Origin: Rhizobium leguminosarum
Lineage (GTDB): Bacteria > Pseudomonadota > Alphaproteobacteria > Rhizobiales > Rhizobiaceae
Length of the DNA: 64,000 nucleotides
Reading direction: 5' to 3'
Assembly: GCF_004123835.1 (NCBI RefSeq)
Contig: NZ_MZMU01000003.1
Span: 558,001 to 622,000, forward strand
The notes under the pieces are model-generated. The model ran no database searches and was not told the DNA's origin. It was given only the letters and a program-made list of their open reading frames with translations. Positions 26,361 to 35,490 of the stretch are shown piece after piece (position 1 is the first letter of the stretch; each line of letters opens with the position of its first letter). A program made the position numbers and the translations under genes.

Positions 26361-27409
26361 GCCGCCCTCCTGAGCGTCACGCAGCTGGCCGAAAAGCCCG
26401 GACCCATGGCGATCATCGCGGAGCGCGCCGGCAATCCGGCGCGGATTGCCCGCTCCAGTACGAACAGGATGGTCGGCGAGGACATGTTGCCGTATTCGGC
26501 AAGCACGGCGCGTTCGTAATCGAGCGTGCCCGGCACCATCGAAAGCGCGCTCTCCATCGCGGCCAGCACTTTCATGCCGCCGGGATGGCAGATGAAGCGG
26601 TCGATATCCTCCACCCTCAGCCCGTTGCGCGCCAGAATGGCCGTTACCGCCGGGCCAAGCTCCTTTTCGGCAAAGGGCGGCAGCGATTGCGCCAGCACGA
26701 TACCGAAGCCGCCGTCATCGATCTTCCAGCCCATGATATCGAGCGTGTCGGGAAAGAGATGTTCGCCGGTCGACTCCACTTCCGCCAACCCTTCTTCGCC
26801 TGATCGCAGCACGCAGGCGGCAGCGCCGTCGCCGAAAAGCGCCGTCGCGATGATGTTCGGCCGCGTCAGTTCGTCCAGCCGGAAGGCGAGCGTGCAAAGC
26901 TCGATCGAGACGAAAAGCACAACAGTGCCCGGCCGGCTTCGCGCCAGCCGCGAGGCGATGGCAAAGCCTGACACGCCGGCGGCACAGCCAAGCCCGAAGA
27001 CCGGGACGCGTTCGATATCGGGTCTGAAACCCATCCTGCGGCTAAGCTGCGCATCGAGGCTCGGCGTCGTAAAACCGGTGGAGGAGACGGTCACGACACA
27101 GTCGACATCACCGGCCTCAAGCCCTGCCTGACGAAGGGCGGAGGTGGCAGCCTCGACGAAAAGCCCGCCCGCCACCTCTGCAAAAGCCTGCATCCGATCC
27201 TGCCAGCCATGCGGCTCGTCGAACCAGGCAAGCGGCCGCGCCGCATGGCGCTTGTCGATGCCGGCGCTATCGAAGACGCGGGCAAGATGGCGGAAATCCT
27301 CGAAGCGGTCGGCAAACAGCCGGGCCGAGGCTTCGACCGCCTGTTTTTGGAAAATGACATGTTCGGGTGTGGCAACGGCGAGGCTGACGAGTTTAACGGT
27401 GTCGGTCAC
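26357..27409 (-). CDS. Type III polyketide synthase (chalcone/stilbene synthase family)
   Basis: A 350-residue homodimeric ketosynthase that extends an acyl-CoA with malonyl-CoA. The catalytic triad can be read: Cys142 in VFGLGCAAGVSG, His in DRFICHPGGMKVL and Asn in EYGNMSSPTILFVLE. The bacterial alkylpyrone/alkylresorcinol subgroup is favoured by the coupled ICMT-like partner; the starter and product cannot be told from sequence. The start codon is GTG at 27409 with AAGGAG upstream. It forms a two-gene operon with the ICMT gene. Confidence 0.88.
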   Translation of the reverse strand: MTDTVKLVSLAVATPEHVIFQKQAVEASARLFADRFEDFRHLARVFDSAGIDKRHAARPLAWFDEPHGWQDRMQAFAEVAGGLFVEAATSALRQAGLEAGDVDCVVTVSSTGFTTPSLDAQLSRRMGFRPDIERVPVFGLGCAAGVSGFAIASRLARSRPGTVVLFVSIELCTLAFRLDELTRPNIIATALFGDGAAACVLRSGEEGLAEVESTGEHLFPDTLDIMGWKIDDGGFGIVLAQSLPPFAEKELGPAVTAILARNGLRVEDIDRFICHPGGMKVLAAMESALSMVPGTLDYERAVLAEYGNMSSPTILFVLERAIRAGLPARSAMIAMGPGFSASCVTLRRAA

Positions 27410-27577
27410 AGAATTCTCCTTGTCCCTCCGGCGGAACGAAGGAAAACACGCGGACGCCCAAATTATTCAGCTCTGAAGCTTCACGAAAGGGTGAAGAAAG
27501 AAATGCAAGCAGCAGCCGAATAAAGCTGGATGCAGCGGTGTTCTCTCGTCGCAACGTCACTTTCGAGGAGTTTCCCC

Positions 27578-28114
27578 ATGACGATCACGACAGTCCGCAT
27601 CGCTTCCATCATTCTCGGCGGCTGCCTTGCCGCTTCTGTTGTCTCCGGACCGGTTTTTGCGGTCGGCGATGACAGTAGCACGACCCCGGTCTGCAAGAAG
27701 GGCGAGATCTACGACCAGAAGACCAAGAAATGCGTCAAGCAGCAGAGCGCCAACGTCTCTGACGAGAACCGCGCCGACTATGCCTATTCGCTGGCCAAGG
27801 CCGGCCGCTATGAGGAGGCGCTTGCCGTGCTCGACACGGTCAAGGATCAGAACACCGCCGAAGTGCTGAACTATCGCGGTTATGCCACCCGCAAGCTCGG
27901 CCGCACCGACGAGGGCATTTCCTATTATCTGCGGTCGGTAAAGATGGACCCGCAATACGCCAAGGTCCGCGAATATCTCGGCGAAGCCTATGTCATCAAG
28001 GGTCAGCTCGATCTCGCCAAGGACCAGCTGAAGTCAATCAAGGCGATCTGCGGCACGGGCTGCGAGGAATATCAGGATCTGAACGCTGCAATCCTCGATC
28101 CCTCGAAGATCTGA
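27578..28114 (+). CDS. Secreted TPR-repeat protein
   Basis: A 178-residue protein with an N-terminal signal peptide (about residues 1-29, IASIILGGCLAASVVSGPVFA) and at least two tetratricopeptide repeats (DYAYSLAKAGRYEEALAVLD; NYRGYATRKLGRTDEGISYYLRS). Cysteine pairs (VCKKGEIYDQKTKKC and ICGTGCEEY) could form periplasmic disulfides. ATG 27578 follows CGAGGAG. The sigma-factor gene starts 49 bases later on the same strand, so it may be a target or partner of that system. Function unknown. Confidence 0.75.
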   Translation: MTITTVRIASIILGGCLAASVVSGPVFAVGDDSSTTPVCKKGEIYDQKTKKCVKQQSANVSDENRADYAYSLAKAGRYEEALAVLDTVKDQNTAEVLNYRGYATRKLGRTDEGISYYLRSVKMDPQYAKVREYLGEAYVIKGQLDLAKDQLKSIKAICGTGCEEYQDLNAAILDPSKI

Positions 28115-28163
28115 TCAGCGGGCCACGGGGGCGGGAAAATGGAAGCACGAAAGGGATGTAAGA

Positions 28164-28769
28164 ATGTCGGTCGCGCGCACCCATTTTCCTGCCTATAGTC
28201 GCGCGAGAATGGAATCGCCGGTTCATCCGGCGGTTTCGAGGGATGCAGGATTGGCGGAGGCGGCCATCGCGAGCGAAGCGGATATCAGGAGCGGCCTGAC
28301 GGAAAATCTGGCAAGGCTCTGGCGTTATGGTCTCGTTCTCTCGCATCAGCGCGATGTCGCCGACGACCTGGTGCAGGCGACCTGCCTTCGCGCGCTCGAG
28401 CGCGCCGATCAGTTCATCCCCGGCACCCGGCTCGACCGCTGGCTGTTTTCGATCCTGCATTCGATTTGGCTGAACGAGATCCGCTCGCGCCGGGTGCGCC
28501 AGGGCCAGGGTTTCGTCGATGCCGGGGAGACGCTGACCTTCGACGGCGCCCACGACACCGAAACCCATGTGATGGCGAACCAGGTGCTGAAACAGGTGAA
28601 TGCGCTGCCCGAGGCGCAAAGGACGGTGGTTTTCCTCGCCTATGTGGAAGGACTTTCCTATCGCGAGGTTGCGGGCATTTTGGATATTCCGATCGGAACC
28701 GTGATGAGCCGGCTGGCGGCCGCGCGCGCCAAGCTCTCCGACGCCGGACCGGAAGGGGGACGGCAATGA
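28164..28769 (+). CDS. ECF-type RNA polymerase sigma factor
   Basis: A 201-residue group 4 sigma factor. Region 2 is GLVLSHQRDVADDLVQATCLRALERADQFIPGTRLDRWLFSILHSIWLNEIRSRR, and region 4 is ALPEAQRTVVFLAYVEGLSYREVAGILDIPIGTVMSRLAAARAKL with its helix-turn-helix. The ATG at 28164 has AAGGGA well placed; an in-frame ATG 15 codons later is possible. The stop overlaps the anti-sigma start (ATGA), the usual way such pairs are kept in stoichiometry. Confidence 0.93.
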   Translation: MSVARTHFPAYSRARMESPVHPAVSRDAGLAEAAIASEADIRSGLTENLARLWRYGLVLSHQRDVADDLVQATCLRALERADQFIPGTRLDRWLFSILHSIWLNEIRSRRVRQGQGFVDAGETLTFDGAHDTETHVMANQVLKQVNALPEAQRTVVFLAYVEGLSYREVAGILDIPIGTVMSRLAAARAKLSDAGPEGGRQ

Positions 28770-29566
28770 CGAAGAAACACACCATTCCCTCCGACGAGGA
28801 GCTGACCGCCTTCATCGATGGCGAACTGACAGCCGAAGAGGCTGCGCGCATCGAGGCCATTGTGAACGAAGACGAGAGCACCGCCGAACGGCTGGAATTC
28901 CTGGCGCGCGCCAACCTGCCCTTCGAGCAAGCCTTCGCCCCGCTGCTCGCCGAAGCTCCACGCCAGAAACTGGAAGTGATGCTCGCCGCTATGCCGGCGT
29001 CGCCCGCAAGATCCGGCCCCGCGCCCGCATTCGCCACTCGTCGCCGCTTCCTCGGCGCGCTCGCCGCCTCGCTGGTCGCCGGCATCGCGATCGACCGCGC
29101 CGTCATCGGCATCGGCAAAGGCTTTTCGGCAAAGGACGAAAACAGCGAATGGCGCGCCGTGGTCGCCGACTATATCTCGCTCTATACCGCCGAAACGCTC
29201 GCCGGCCCCGTCCCCGGCAGGGAGGACCAGGCCGCCCAGCTCGCCAGTCTTGACGAGAAGCTCGGCCTGTCACTCTCCCCCGAAGCCGTCTCGCTGCCGG
29301 GGATTGATTTCAAACGCGCCCTGCTGCTGCAATATGATGGTAAGGCGCTCGCCCAGATCGCCTACCTCGACCCCGAAACCGGGCCGATGGCGCTCTGCAT
29401 CGTCAAGTCTGACAAGGGGCCGAAGGCGCCGGACCTCGAAAGCCGCAAAGGTATGAACGTCGTCTACTGGTCGAACGCGACGCACGCCTTCATGCTGATC
29501 GGCCGCATCCCGGTAGACCGCATGAAGGAGTTGGGAGAGGACGTCAGGAGGAGGCTTTCAGCCTAA
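28766..29566 (+). CDS. Membrane anti-sigma factor
   Basis: A 266-residue protein starting SDEELTAFIDGELTAEEAARIEAIVNED, the N-terminal anti-sigma helix pattern, without the HxxxCxxC zinc motif. One membrane segment follows a basic RRRFLGALAASLVAGIAID stretch (about residues 93-112), and a periplasmic domain of about 150 residues holds a hydrophobic core (YTAETLAGP, GMNVVYWSNATHAFMLIG). It should hold the ECF sigma inactive until a periplasmic signal arrives. The start at 28766 overlaps the sigma stop. Confidence 0.85.
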   Translation: MTKKHTIPSDEELTAFIDGELTAEEAARIEAIVNEDESTAERLEFLARANLPFEQAFAPLLAEAPRQKLEVMLAAMPASPARSGPAPAFATRRRFLGALAASLVAGIAIDRAVIGIGKGFSAKDENSEWRAVVADYISLYTAETLAGPVPGREDQAAQLASLDEKLGLSLSPEAVSLPGIDFKRALLLQYDGKALAQIAYLDPETGPMALCIVKSDKGPKAPDLESRKGMNVVYWSNATHAFMLIGRIPVDRMKELGEDVRRRLSA

Positions 29567-29594
29567 CCTCTATATTCTGCCAAATCGCAGCTAT

Positions 29595-30466
29595 CTAATC
29601 CACCAGACCACGCAAGTACTGGCCGTAATCCCCTTTGCCCGCTTTGGCGGCAATCTGGGCGAAGTACTCCTTCGTGATGAAGCCTTTCGCCAGCGCGATT
29701 TCCTCCGGGCAAGCGATTTTGAAGCCCTGGCGTTTTTCAAGCGTGCGGACGAACTCGCCGGCCTCAAGCAGACTTTCGGGCGTGCCTGTATCAAAGCCAG
29801 GCATATCCCCGGCCCATCATCGAGACCCGCAGCTTCCCCCGCTCCAGGTATGTCCTGTTGACATCGGTAATCTCGTATTCGCCGCGCGGCGATGGCTTTA
29901 GATTGGCTGCGATGTCCACGACGTCAGCATCGTAAAAATAAAGACCGGTGACAGCCCAGTGCGATTTGGGCTTGGCCGGCTTTTCTTCGATCGAAATTGC
30001 AGTCATATCGCTGCCGAATTCGACGACGCCGTAACGTTCGGGATCGCGCACGTGATAAGCGAATACCGTCGCGCCATCACCCTTCGAAACACCCTCTTCA
30101 AGCAGTTCGGCAAGCCGTCGCCGAAATAGATATTGTCCCCAAGGATCAGACAGGATGGTTCGCCCGCCACGAAGTCTGCTCCGATGATGTAGGCTTGGGC
30201 CAGTCCATCGGGACTTGGCTGAACCGCATAGCTCAGAGACATGCCCCATTCACTGCCGTCACCCAGCAATCGCTGAAAAAGCGACATGTCGTGCGGAGTG
30301 GAGATGATCAAAACTTCCCGTATGCCAGCCAGCATTAAGGTCGTCAGCAGGTAGTAGATCATCGGCTTATCATAGATCGGAAGCAACTGCTTCGAGACCG
30401 AAGAAGTCATTGGGTGCAGACGACTGCCGCTCCCGCCCGCAAGCCCGCAACCACAATACCTTTCAT
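29595..30466 (-). pseudogene. rfbA: Glucose-1-phosphate thymidylyltransferase, broken by three frameshifts
   Basis: RfbA makes dTDP-glucose, the first step to dTDP-rhamnose. Three frames together spell a full-length protein ([69 protein letters not shown]). Lesions are: an 8-bp tandem duplication (30435-30450) that destroys the frame after codon 8, just where the nucleotide-binding GGxGxRL should be; loss of one base near 30120; and gain of one base near 29794. The start ATG 30466 overlaps the rfbD stop. Several independent hits make sequencing error unlikely. Confidence 0.9.
30435..30450. repeat. 8-bp tandem duplication inside rfbA
   Basis: GCCCGCAA occurs twice head to tail. Removing one copy restores the reading frame from MKGIVVAGG into [10 protein letters not shown], so the duplication is the disrupting event. 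Confidence 0.9.
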
Positions 30467-31142
30467 ACCGCCTCCTTCGGCTCTTCCAAGAGCTTTGTTA
30501 CAGCAATGCGCGCTGATATCCGCCACTCCCGCATGCTTACACCATAAAGGCCCTTCAACTTGTCGCAGCATAATCTGGAATTGGCTGGCCGTTTCGCCGC
30601 CGTGAGGTAGTCAGCGGTTGCAATGTCTTTGACGGTGACACGTTTGCCGGTCTTTTCCTCGAGACATCGTTTTCACGAAGTTATGGCCAAACTTCGAATA
30701 GACCCAGGCCGTCCGCAGGATGGCATGGTTCTCATTCTCTGCGGCGACCGCATATTCTCCCTCGAGCTTCGATCTGCCATAGACGGATACCGGCCCGACT
30801 GGGTCGCTCTCGACATAGTGTTCGGGCTTGTCCCAATCGAAAACATAATCGGTCGAAAGATGGATGACGGGAAGGGATAGCGCGGCAGCTGCTGCGGCGA
30901 TGGCTCTTGCGCCGTCTCGATTGATAGCGAAAGCTGTCGCCTTCGGCTTTGTCAACGGCCGTGCAGGCGGCGGTTGAGACGACGACGTCAGGTTTGATTT
31001 TGGCAATGATGTCACTTACCGTCGAAGGCGTGAGCAAATCCAGCTCGGGCCTGCCGATGGCGATGACCTCGATACCTCCCGCGTTCAGCGCTTGCAACGC
31101 AGACGTTACCTGGCCGCTCCTGCCTGTTACCGCGATGCGCAT
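30463..31142 (-). pseudogene. rfbD: dTDP-4-dehydrorhamnose reductase, frameshifted and internally deleted
   Basis: RfbD makes dTDP-L-rhamnose in the last step. The 5' part is normal (MRIAVTGRSGQVTSALQ, Rossmann fold, to TAVDKAEGD). A frameshift near 30935 moves into FAINRDGARAIAAAA...STDYVFDWDKPEHYVESDP, with VYGRSKLEGE (Y-xxx-K) and GHNFVKTM. A second shift near 30665 leads to KRVTV joined directly to KDIATADYLTAAKRPANSRL, the C-terminal segment. About 60 codons between these parts are missing: the gene spans 680 bases against roughly 890 expected. It is not functional. Confidence 0.88.
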
Positions 31143-31143
31143 C

Positions 31144-32199
31144 TCATACCTTTTTCAACACGCCAAGTCGTTCACCGGAATACACACGCTCGCGCAGCGG
31201 CTGCCACCACCAAGCGTTTACCAGATACCACTCAACGGTCTTGCGAATACCGCTGTCGAAATTCTCCAGTGCTCGCCAGCCGAGTTCGGTCTCGAGCTTG
31301 GTGGCGTCGATAGCATAACGTGCATCGTGGCCCGGCCGATCGGTAACGTAGCTTATGAGATCGCTGTGCGACGCGGTTCCTGGCCGGACTTCATCCATGA
31401 TCGCGCACACGCGCTCGACAACTTCGATATTTCGCCGCTCGTTGCGACCGCCGACATTGTATTTTTCGCCGGGACGGCCTCGTTGCACGATCAGCCAGAG
31501 CGCCCGCGCGTGGTCGTCAACATAGAGCCAATCGCGAACGTTGGAACCGCTTCCGTAGACGGGCAACGGCTTCCGTTCCAGCGCGTTCAATATGATGAGA
31601 GGAATAAGCTTTTCCGGGAAATGGAAAGGACCGTAATTGTTCGAACAGTTGGAAATGATCACCGGCAGGCCGTAAGTCCTCTCCCACGCCGTCGCGAGGT
31701 GATCGCTGGCCGCCTTGGACGCGGAGTAGGGAGAGGACGGATCGTAAGGTGTCGTCTCGGCAAACAGCCCGTCTTCACCGAGGGAACCATAGACTTCGTC
31801 GGTAGACACATGCAGCATCCTGAATGCCGCCTTTTCGTCCGCCGGAAGACCTTGCCAATATTGCCGCGCGGCCTCCAGGATGCTGAAGGTGCCGTTTATA
31901 TTCGTTTCAATAAAATCCGCCGCCCCGGTGATCGAACGGTCGACATGACTCTCCGCCGCCAGATGCATCACATAGTCAGGACGAAACTCCTCGAAGGCGT
32001 TGCTGACAGCGCTTCTGTCGCACATGTCGGCTTTGAGAAACCTGTAGTTGGGAGCATTCTCGATTGCCTTCAGGGAGGCGAGATTGCCGGCATAGGTCAG
32101 CTTGTCGATATTGAGCACTTCGGCGCCGATGTCGCTGACGAGATAGCGCACCAATGCCGAACCGATGAAGCCCGCGCCACCCGTTACAAGAACACGCAT
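31144..32199 (-). CDS. rfbB: dTDP-glucose 4,6-dehydratase
   Basis: A 351-residue extended SDR that converts dTDP-glucose to dTDP-4-keto-6-deoxyglucose. Motifs are [20 protein letters not shown] (NAD binding), [38 protein letters not shown] (catalytic YxxxK) and [15 protein letters not shown]. The ATG 32199 with GGAGG upstream is preferred over longer forms. It is intact, unlike rfbD, which starts just after it, and rfbA, so its product may feed another pathway or none. Confidence 0.95.
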   Translation of the reverse strand: MRVLVTGGAGFIGSALVRYLVSDIGAEVLNIDKLTYAGNLASLKAIENAPNYRFLKADMCDRSAVSNAFEEFRPDYVMHLAAESHVDRSITGAADFIETNINGTFSILEAARQYWQGLPADEKAAFRMLHVSTDEVYGSLGEDGLFAETTPYDPSSPYSASKAASDHLATAWERTYGLPVIISNCSNNYGPFHFPEKLIPLIILNALERKPLPVYGSGSNVRDWLYVDDHARALWLIVQRGRPGEKYNVGGRNERRNIEVVERVCAIMDEVRPGTASHSDLISYVTDRPGHDARYAIDATKLETELGWRALENFDSGIRKTVEWYLVNAWWWQPLRERVYSGERLGVLKKV

Positions 32200-32212
32200 G
32201 AGGCCCTCCGTT

Positions 32213-32779
32213 TCACGAAAATTGAAAATATTGGGGGAGTTCGGAAAGCAGTGGCTGGTTACTGTCCTTATCAGAAAGAACGTAGGCATCCATCTGCGGC
32301 CACTCGATCCCGATCTCGGCGTCGTTCCACCGCACGCCACGGTCATGCTCCGCGCTGTAGGGAGCTGTGACTTTGTAGCTTATGATCGTATCAGGCTGCA
32401 AAGTTACGAACCCATGCGCAAATCCGGGCGGCACCCAAAGCTGTGAGCCATTCTCCGGGGACAGTTCGGCTGAGATCCACTTCCCATAGGTCGGAGAGCC
32501 ATACCTGATATCGACGGCCACATCCAGGAGCGCGCCACGTAGGCAGCGTAGAAGTTTGCCCTGCGCAAAGGGAGGCAGCTGAAAATGCAATCCCCGGACG
32601 GTCCCCGGTTGGGCTGAAAGGGATTCATTATCCTGCACGAAGGAAACGTCGGCCACGTTGCTGCGGAACCAGGAATCCTTGAAGACTTCGCTGAAATAGC
32701 CCCTCGAGTCACCAAATCTGGCAGGAGTGACCTTCTTGACGCCTTCGATCGCCAGTTGCTCTACCTTCAACGAAGGCAT
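32213..32779 (-). CDS. rfbC: dTDP-4-dehydrorhamnose 3,5-epimerase
   Basis: A 188-residue cupin-type epimerase. Motifs are [59 protein letters not shown] (with the catalytic His in RGLHFQ), [13 protein letters not shown] and [19 protein letters not shown]. It is intact. The ATG at 32779 is chosen by homology to the usual start ([21 protein letters not shown]); the ribosome site is poor. rfbB follows after 13 bases. Confidence 0.94.
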   Translation of the reverse strand: MPSLKVEQLAIEGVKKVTPARFGDSRGYFSEVFKDSWFRSNVADVSFVQDNESLSAQPGTVRGLHFQLPPFAQGKLLRCLRGALLDVAVDIRYGSPTYGKWISAELSPENGSQLWVPPGFAHGFVTLQPDTIISYKVTAPYSAEHDRGVRWNDAEIGIEWPQMDAYVLSDKDSNQPLLSELPQYFQFS

Positions 32780-33046
32780 CCTTGGACCAGGCTCGACCGC
32801 TGAATGTGACGGCGGGTGGGGCCTGCAATATAGCCAATTGCAAAGCACATACATTGGCGAAGGCGAGACGGCAACTGGGGTGCGACGTGAGATGGTATTC
32901 GTCCACCTCGTCGCATCCGTACTCGCGCTGGCCGTAGTTGAGGGGATGGTTCGTGCTTATGTCGCCAGTCGCGACCGGCACGAGACGCGTAGAGGATTTG
33001 CTTCAGTCGCTGGCGGAAGTAAAGATATCTGGCGGAAGTAAAGATA
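32780..33046. other. Spacer between rfbC and fcl
   Basis: A gap of 267 bases on the coding (minus) strand with short open frames but no recognisable product. It ends in a 19-bp tandem duplication touching the fcl stop. It may be debris of a deleted gene. Confidence 0.3.
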
Positions 33047-33048
33047 TC
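33011..33048. repeat. 19-bp perfect tandem duplication at the fcl stop
   Basis: TGGCGGAAGTAAAGATATC occurs twice in direct succession (33011-33029, 33030-33048). The second copy contains part of the fcl stop codon. Confidence 0.95.
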
Positions 33049-33967
33049 AGGACACGAAATCGGCATATGCTCGCGCTATACCATCGCTAAGTGATGTGGT
33101 CGCCTTCCACCCAAGTGCCGACAAACGGTCAACGCTCATCAGTTTGCGCGGCGTTCCGTCCGGCTTCGTCTGGTCGTAAACAATCTCGCCCGTGAAGCCG
33201 ACCACCCCCATGATGGCCTCGGCAAGTTCGCGGATGGTAATGTCTTCGCCCGTCCCGATATTGATGAGCCCCTCGTTGACGTCCTTTTCCATCAAAAAAA
33301 CGCAAGCGTCAGCCATGTCGTCGACATACAGGAACTCACGCATTGGCCGACCGGACCCCCAGACGACCAGCTGCCGGTCGCCGCGAATTTTGGCCTCATG
33401 GACCTTTCTGATCAGGGCCGGCATCACATGGCTACTGTCCAAATCATAGTTGTCATTCGGCCCGTACAGATTAGTCGGCATCCCCGAGACATAGCGGGTT
33501 CCATATTGCCGATTGTAGCTCTCGCAGAGCTTGACGCCCGCAATCTTGGCTATCGCATAGGGCTCGTTCGTCTGCTCCAGGGGGCCAGTCAGCAAATACT
33601 CCTCGCGAATGGGCTGAGGGCAGTCGCGTGGGTAGATGCAACTCGAGCCAAGAAAAAGCATGCGTTCCACACCAGCCTGCCAGGCGGCATGAATAACATT
33701 CGTCTCGATCATCAGATTCTGGTAGAGGAACTCAGCACGATAAACGTTATTTGCATGGATGCCGCCAACCCTTGCAGCGGCCATGAAGATGTAGTCCGGC
33801 CGCTCCGCCTTCATGAATTCCGCAACGGCCGCCTGATTGACGAGATCCAGTTCCGCGTGGCTTCTGGTGACGATGTTCGTGTAGCCGCCAGCCTTCAGCC
33901 TCCGGACAATTGCCGACCCCACCATGCCTCGATGGCCTGCAACATAGATTTTCACGTCTCTGTTCAT
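33047..33967 (-). CDS. fcl: GDP-L-fucose synthase
   Basis: A 306-residue 3,5-epimerase/4-reductase that turns GDP-4-keto-6-deoxymannose into GDP-L-fucose. Motifs are [49 protein letters not shown], catalytic [34 protein letters not shown] and [15 protein letters not shown]. It lies 4 bases after gmd. Fucose is a known component of R. etli/leguminosarum O-antigens. Confidence 0.96.
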   Translation of the reverse strand: MNRDVKIYVAGHRGMVGSAIVRRLKAGGYTNIVTRSHAELDLVNQAAVAEFMKAERPDYIFMAAARVGGIHANNVYRAEFLYQNLMIETNVIHAAWQAGVERMLFLGSSCIYPRDCPQPIREEYLLTGPLEQTNEPYAIAKIAGVKLCESYNRQYGTRYVSGMPTNLYGPNDNYDLDSSHVMPALIRKVHEAKIRGDRQLVVWGSGRPMREFLYVDDMADACVFLMEKDVNEGLINIGTGEDITIRELAEAIMGVVGFTGEIVYDQTKPDGTPRKLMSVDRLSALGWKATTSLSDGIARAYADFVS

Positions 33968-33971
33968 CGGA

Positions 33972-35054
33972 TCACTCGTGATAGTCGTATGCGGAGAAGC
34001 CGTGGCGTTTCACGAGTTCGTCCCGCTCGGCGGACTTAAGATCCTCGCGCATCATTTCCGCAACAAGCTGCTTAAATGTTATCCTTGGTTCCCAGCCGAG
34101 CTTTTCCTTCGCCTTCGACGGATCGCCTAGCAGGGTCTCGACCTCTGTGGGACGGAAGTACCGGGGGTCAACCGCGACGATGCAGCGGCCGTTCTCGTCG
34201 TAGCCTTTTTCCTCCGCGCCTGATCCCTTCCATGAGATTGGAAGTCCAATCTCATGGGCCGCGGCGTCGACAAATTCGCGGACGCTGTACTGCACGCCAG
34301 TGGCAATGACGAAATCTTCCGGTTCGTCCTGCTGCAGCATCAGCCATTGCACCTCGACATAGTCCTTGGCATGCCCCCAGTCTCGCTTTGCGTCCATATT
34401 GCCGAGATAGAGGCAGTCCTGAAGGCCGAGCTTGATGCGCGCCAGTGCACGGGTGATCTTGCGCGTCACAAATGTCTCGCCCCGCACCGGGCTCTCGTGG
34501 TTGAAGAGGATGCCGTTGCAGGCATAAATGCCATACGCTTCCCGATAGTTAACCGTAATCCAGTAGGCGTAGAGTTTGGCGACAGCGTAAGGCGAGCGCG
34601 GATAGAAAGGGGTCGTTTCGCGTTGCGGGATTTCCTGCACCAGGCCGTAGAGTTCGGAGGTGGACGCCTGGTAGAAACGCGTCTTCTTCTCAAGGCCGAG
34701 AATGCGGATCGCCTCGAGGATGCGCAGCGCGCCGAGCGCGTCGGAATTGGCCGTATATTCCGGCTCTTCGAATGAGACGGCGACATGCGACTGCGCCGCG
34801 AGGTTATAGATCTCGTCGGGTTGGACCTGCTGGATGATGCGAACGAGGCTCGATGAATCCGTCATGTCCCCGTAGTGCAGCACAAGCCTGCGGTTGGTGT
34901 CGTGTGGATCCTGGTAGAGGTGGTCGATGCGGTCGGTATTGAAGAGGGACGTGCGGCGCTTGATGCCGTGCACCTCATATCCTTTCTCAATGAGAAGCTC
35001 TGCAAGATAGGAGCCGTCCTGGCCCGTGATGCCTGTGATGAGGGCTCTTTTCAT
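33972..35054 (-). CDS. gmd: GDP-mannose 4,6-dehydratase
   Basis: A 360-residue extended SDR giving GDP-4-keto-6-deoxymannose. Motifs are [84 protein letters not shown] and [17 protein letters not shown]. It is the first gene of the minus-strand sugar-nucleotide block (gmd-fcl-rfbC-rfbB-rfbD-rfbA). The region upstream is shared with the divergent neuB-like operon. Confidence 0.96.
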   Translation of the reverse strand: MKRALITGITGQDGSYLAELLIEKGYEVHGIKRRTSLFNTDRIDHLYQDPHDTNRRLVLHYGDMTDSSSLVRIIQQVQPDEIYNLAAQSHVAVSFEEPEYTANSDALGALRILEAIRILGLEKKTRFYQASTSELYGLVQEIPQRETTPFYPRSPYAVAKLYAYWITVNYREAYGIYACNGILFNHESPVRGETFVTRKITRALARIKLGLQDCLYLGNMDAKRDWGHAKDYVEVQWLMLQQDEPEDFVIATGVQYSVREFVDAAAHEIGLPISWKGSGAEEKGYDENGRCIVAVDPRYFRPTEVETLLGDPSKAKEKLGWEPRITFKQLVAEMMREDLKSAERDELVKRHGFSAYDYHE

Positions 35055-35490
35055 GTCACATACCTCTCAAGGTAGATTGTCTTTCGAATTGCTGGGCCTT
35101 GTATCCGCGCATCTGCGAATTGTAAATGAACCTCGGGCAGCGCGAACAGGTTGGGCTGGACTATTTTCAGGCGCATCTTTTCATTGTTTGGCGATTATCT
35201 GCGCGCTTGAGGGCGCAACTTACGGATTGCCACCAAGTTTTCGATTCCATAAACACATGATCAGCGTCGTCACTAGCGTCCCAAGCCTGGACGCGAAGAA
35301 TCGTATGAGCAAAACGTTACAAAACGGCTTGTCATTTCTGCGGGCCGCCGCTATTGGCTGTGGCCGAGCTTGATCTAGGCTTTGGCCAGCTTTCCTTCCT
35401 GTGCGGAAATTCGACGCTGCTTGCCGCCTGGGCATGATCCCAGACTAACGAATTTGTTGGTTGCAGAAGATTCCAACGACAGAGGTTAAA
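35055..35490. promoter_or_regulatory. Divergent control region between the two polysaccharide operons
   Basis: A gap of 436 bases without a gene, from which the minus-strand gmd operon and the plus-strand neuB-like operon must both start. It contains AT-rich stretches (around 35160-35200 and 35225-35260) but no -35/-10 pair I would defend, and no terminator or long repeat. Any regulator sites here would coordinate both halves of the locus. Confidence 0.45.

Noticed and set aside
32709..32981. 90-residue minus-strand ORF between rfbC and fcl
   Set aside because: No recognisable domain, poor start, and overlap with rfbC in another frame; kept only as an unexplained spacer.
33011..33048. CRISPR or integron-type repeat
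   Set aside because: Only two copies with no spacer; it is a simple tandem duplication. No CRISPR array was found anywhere in the window.
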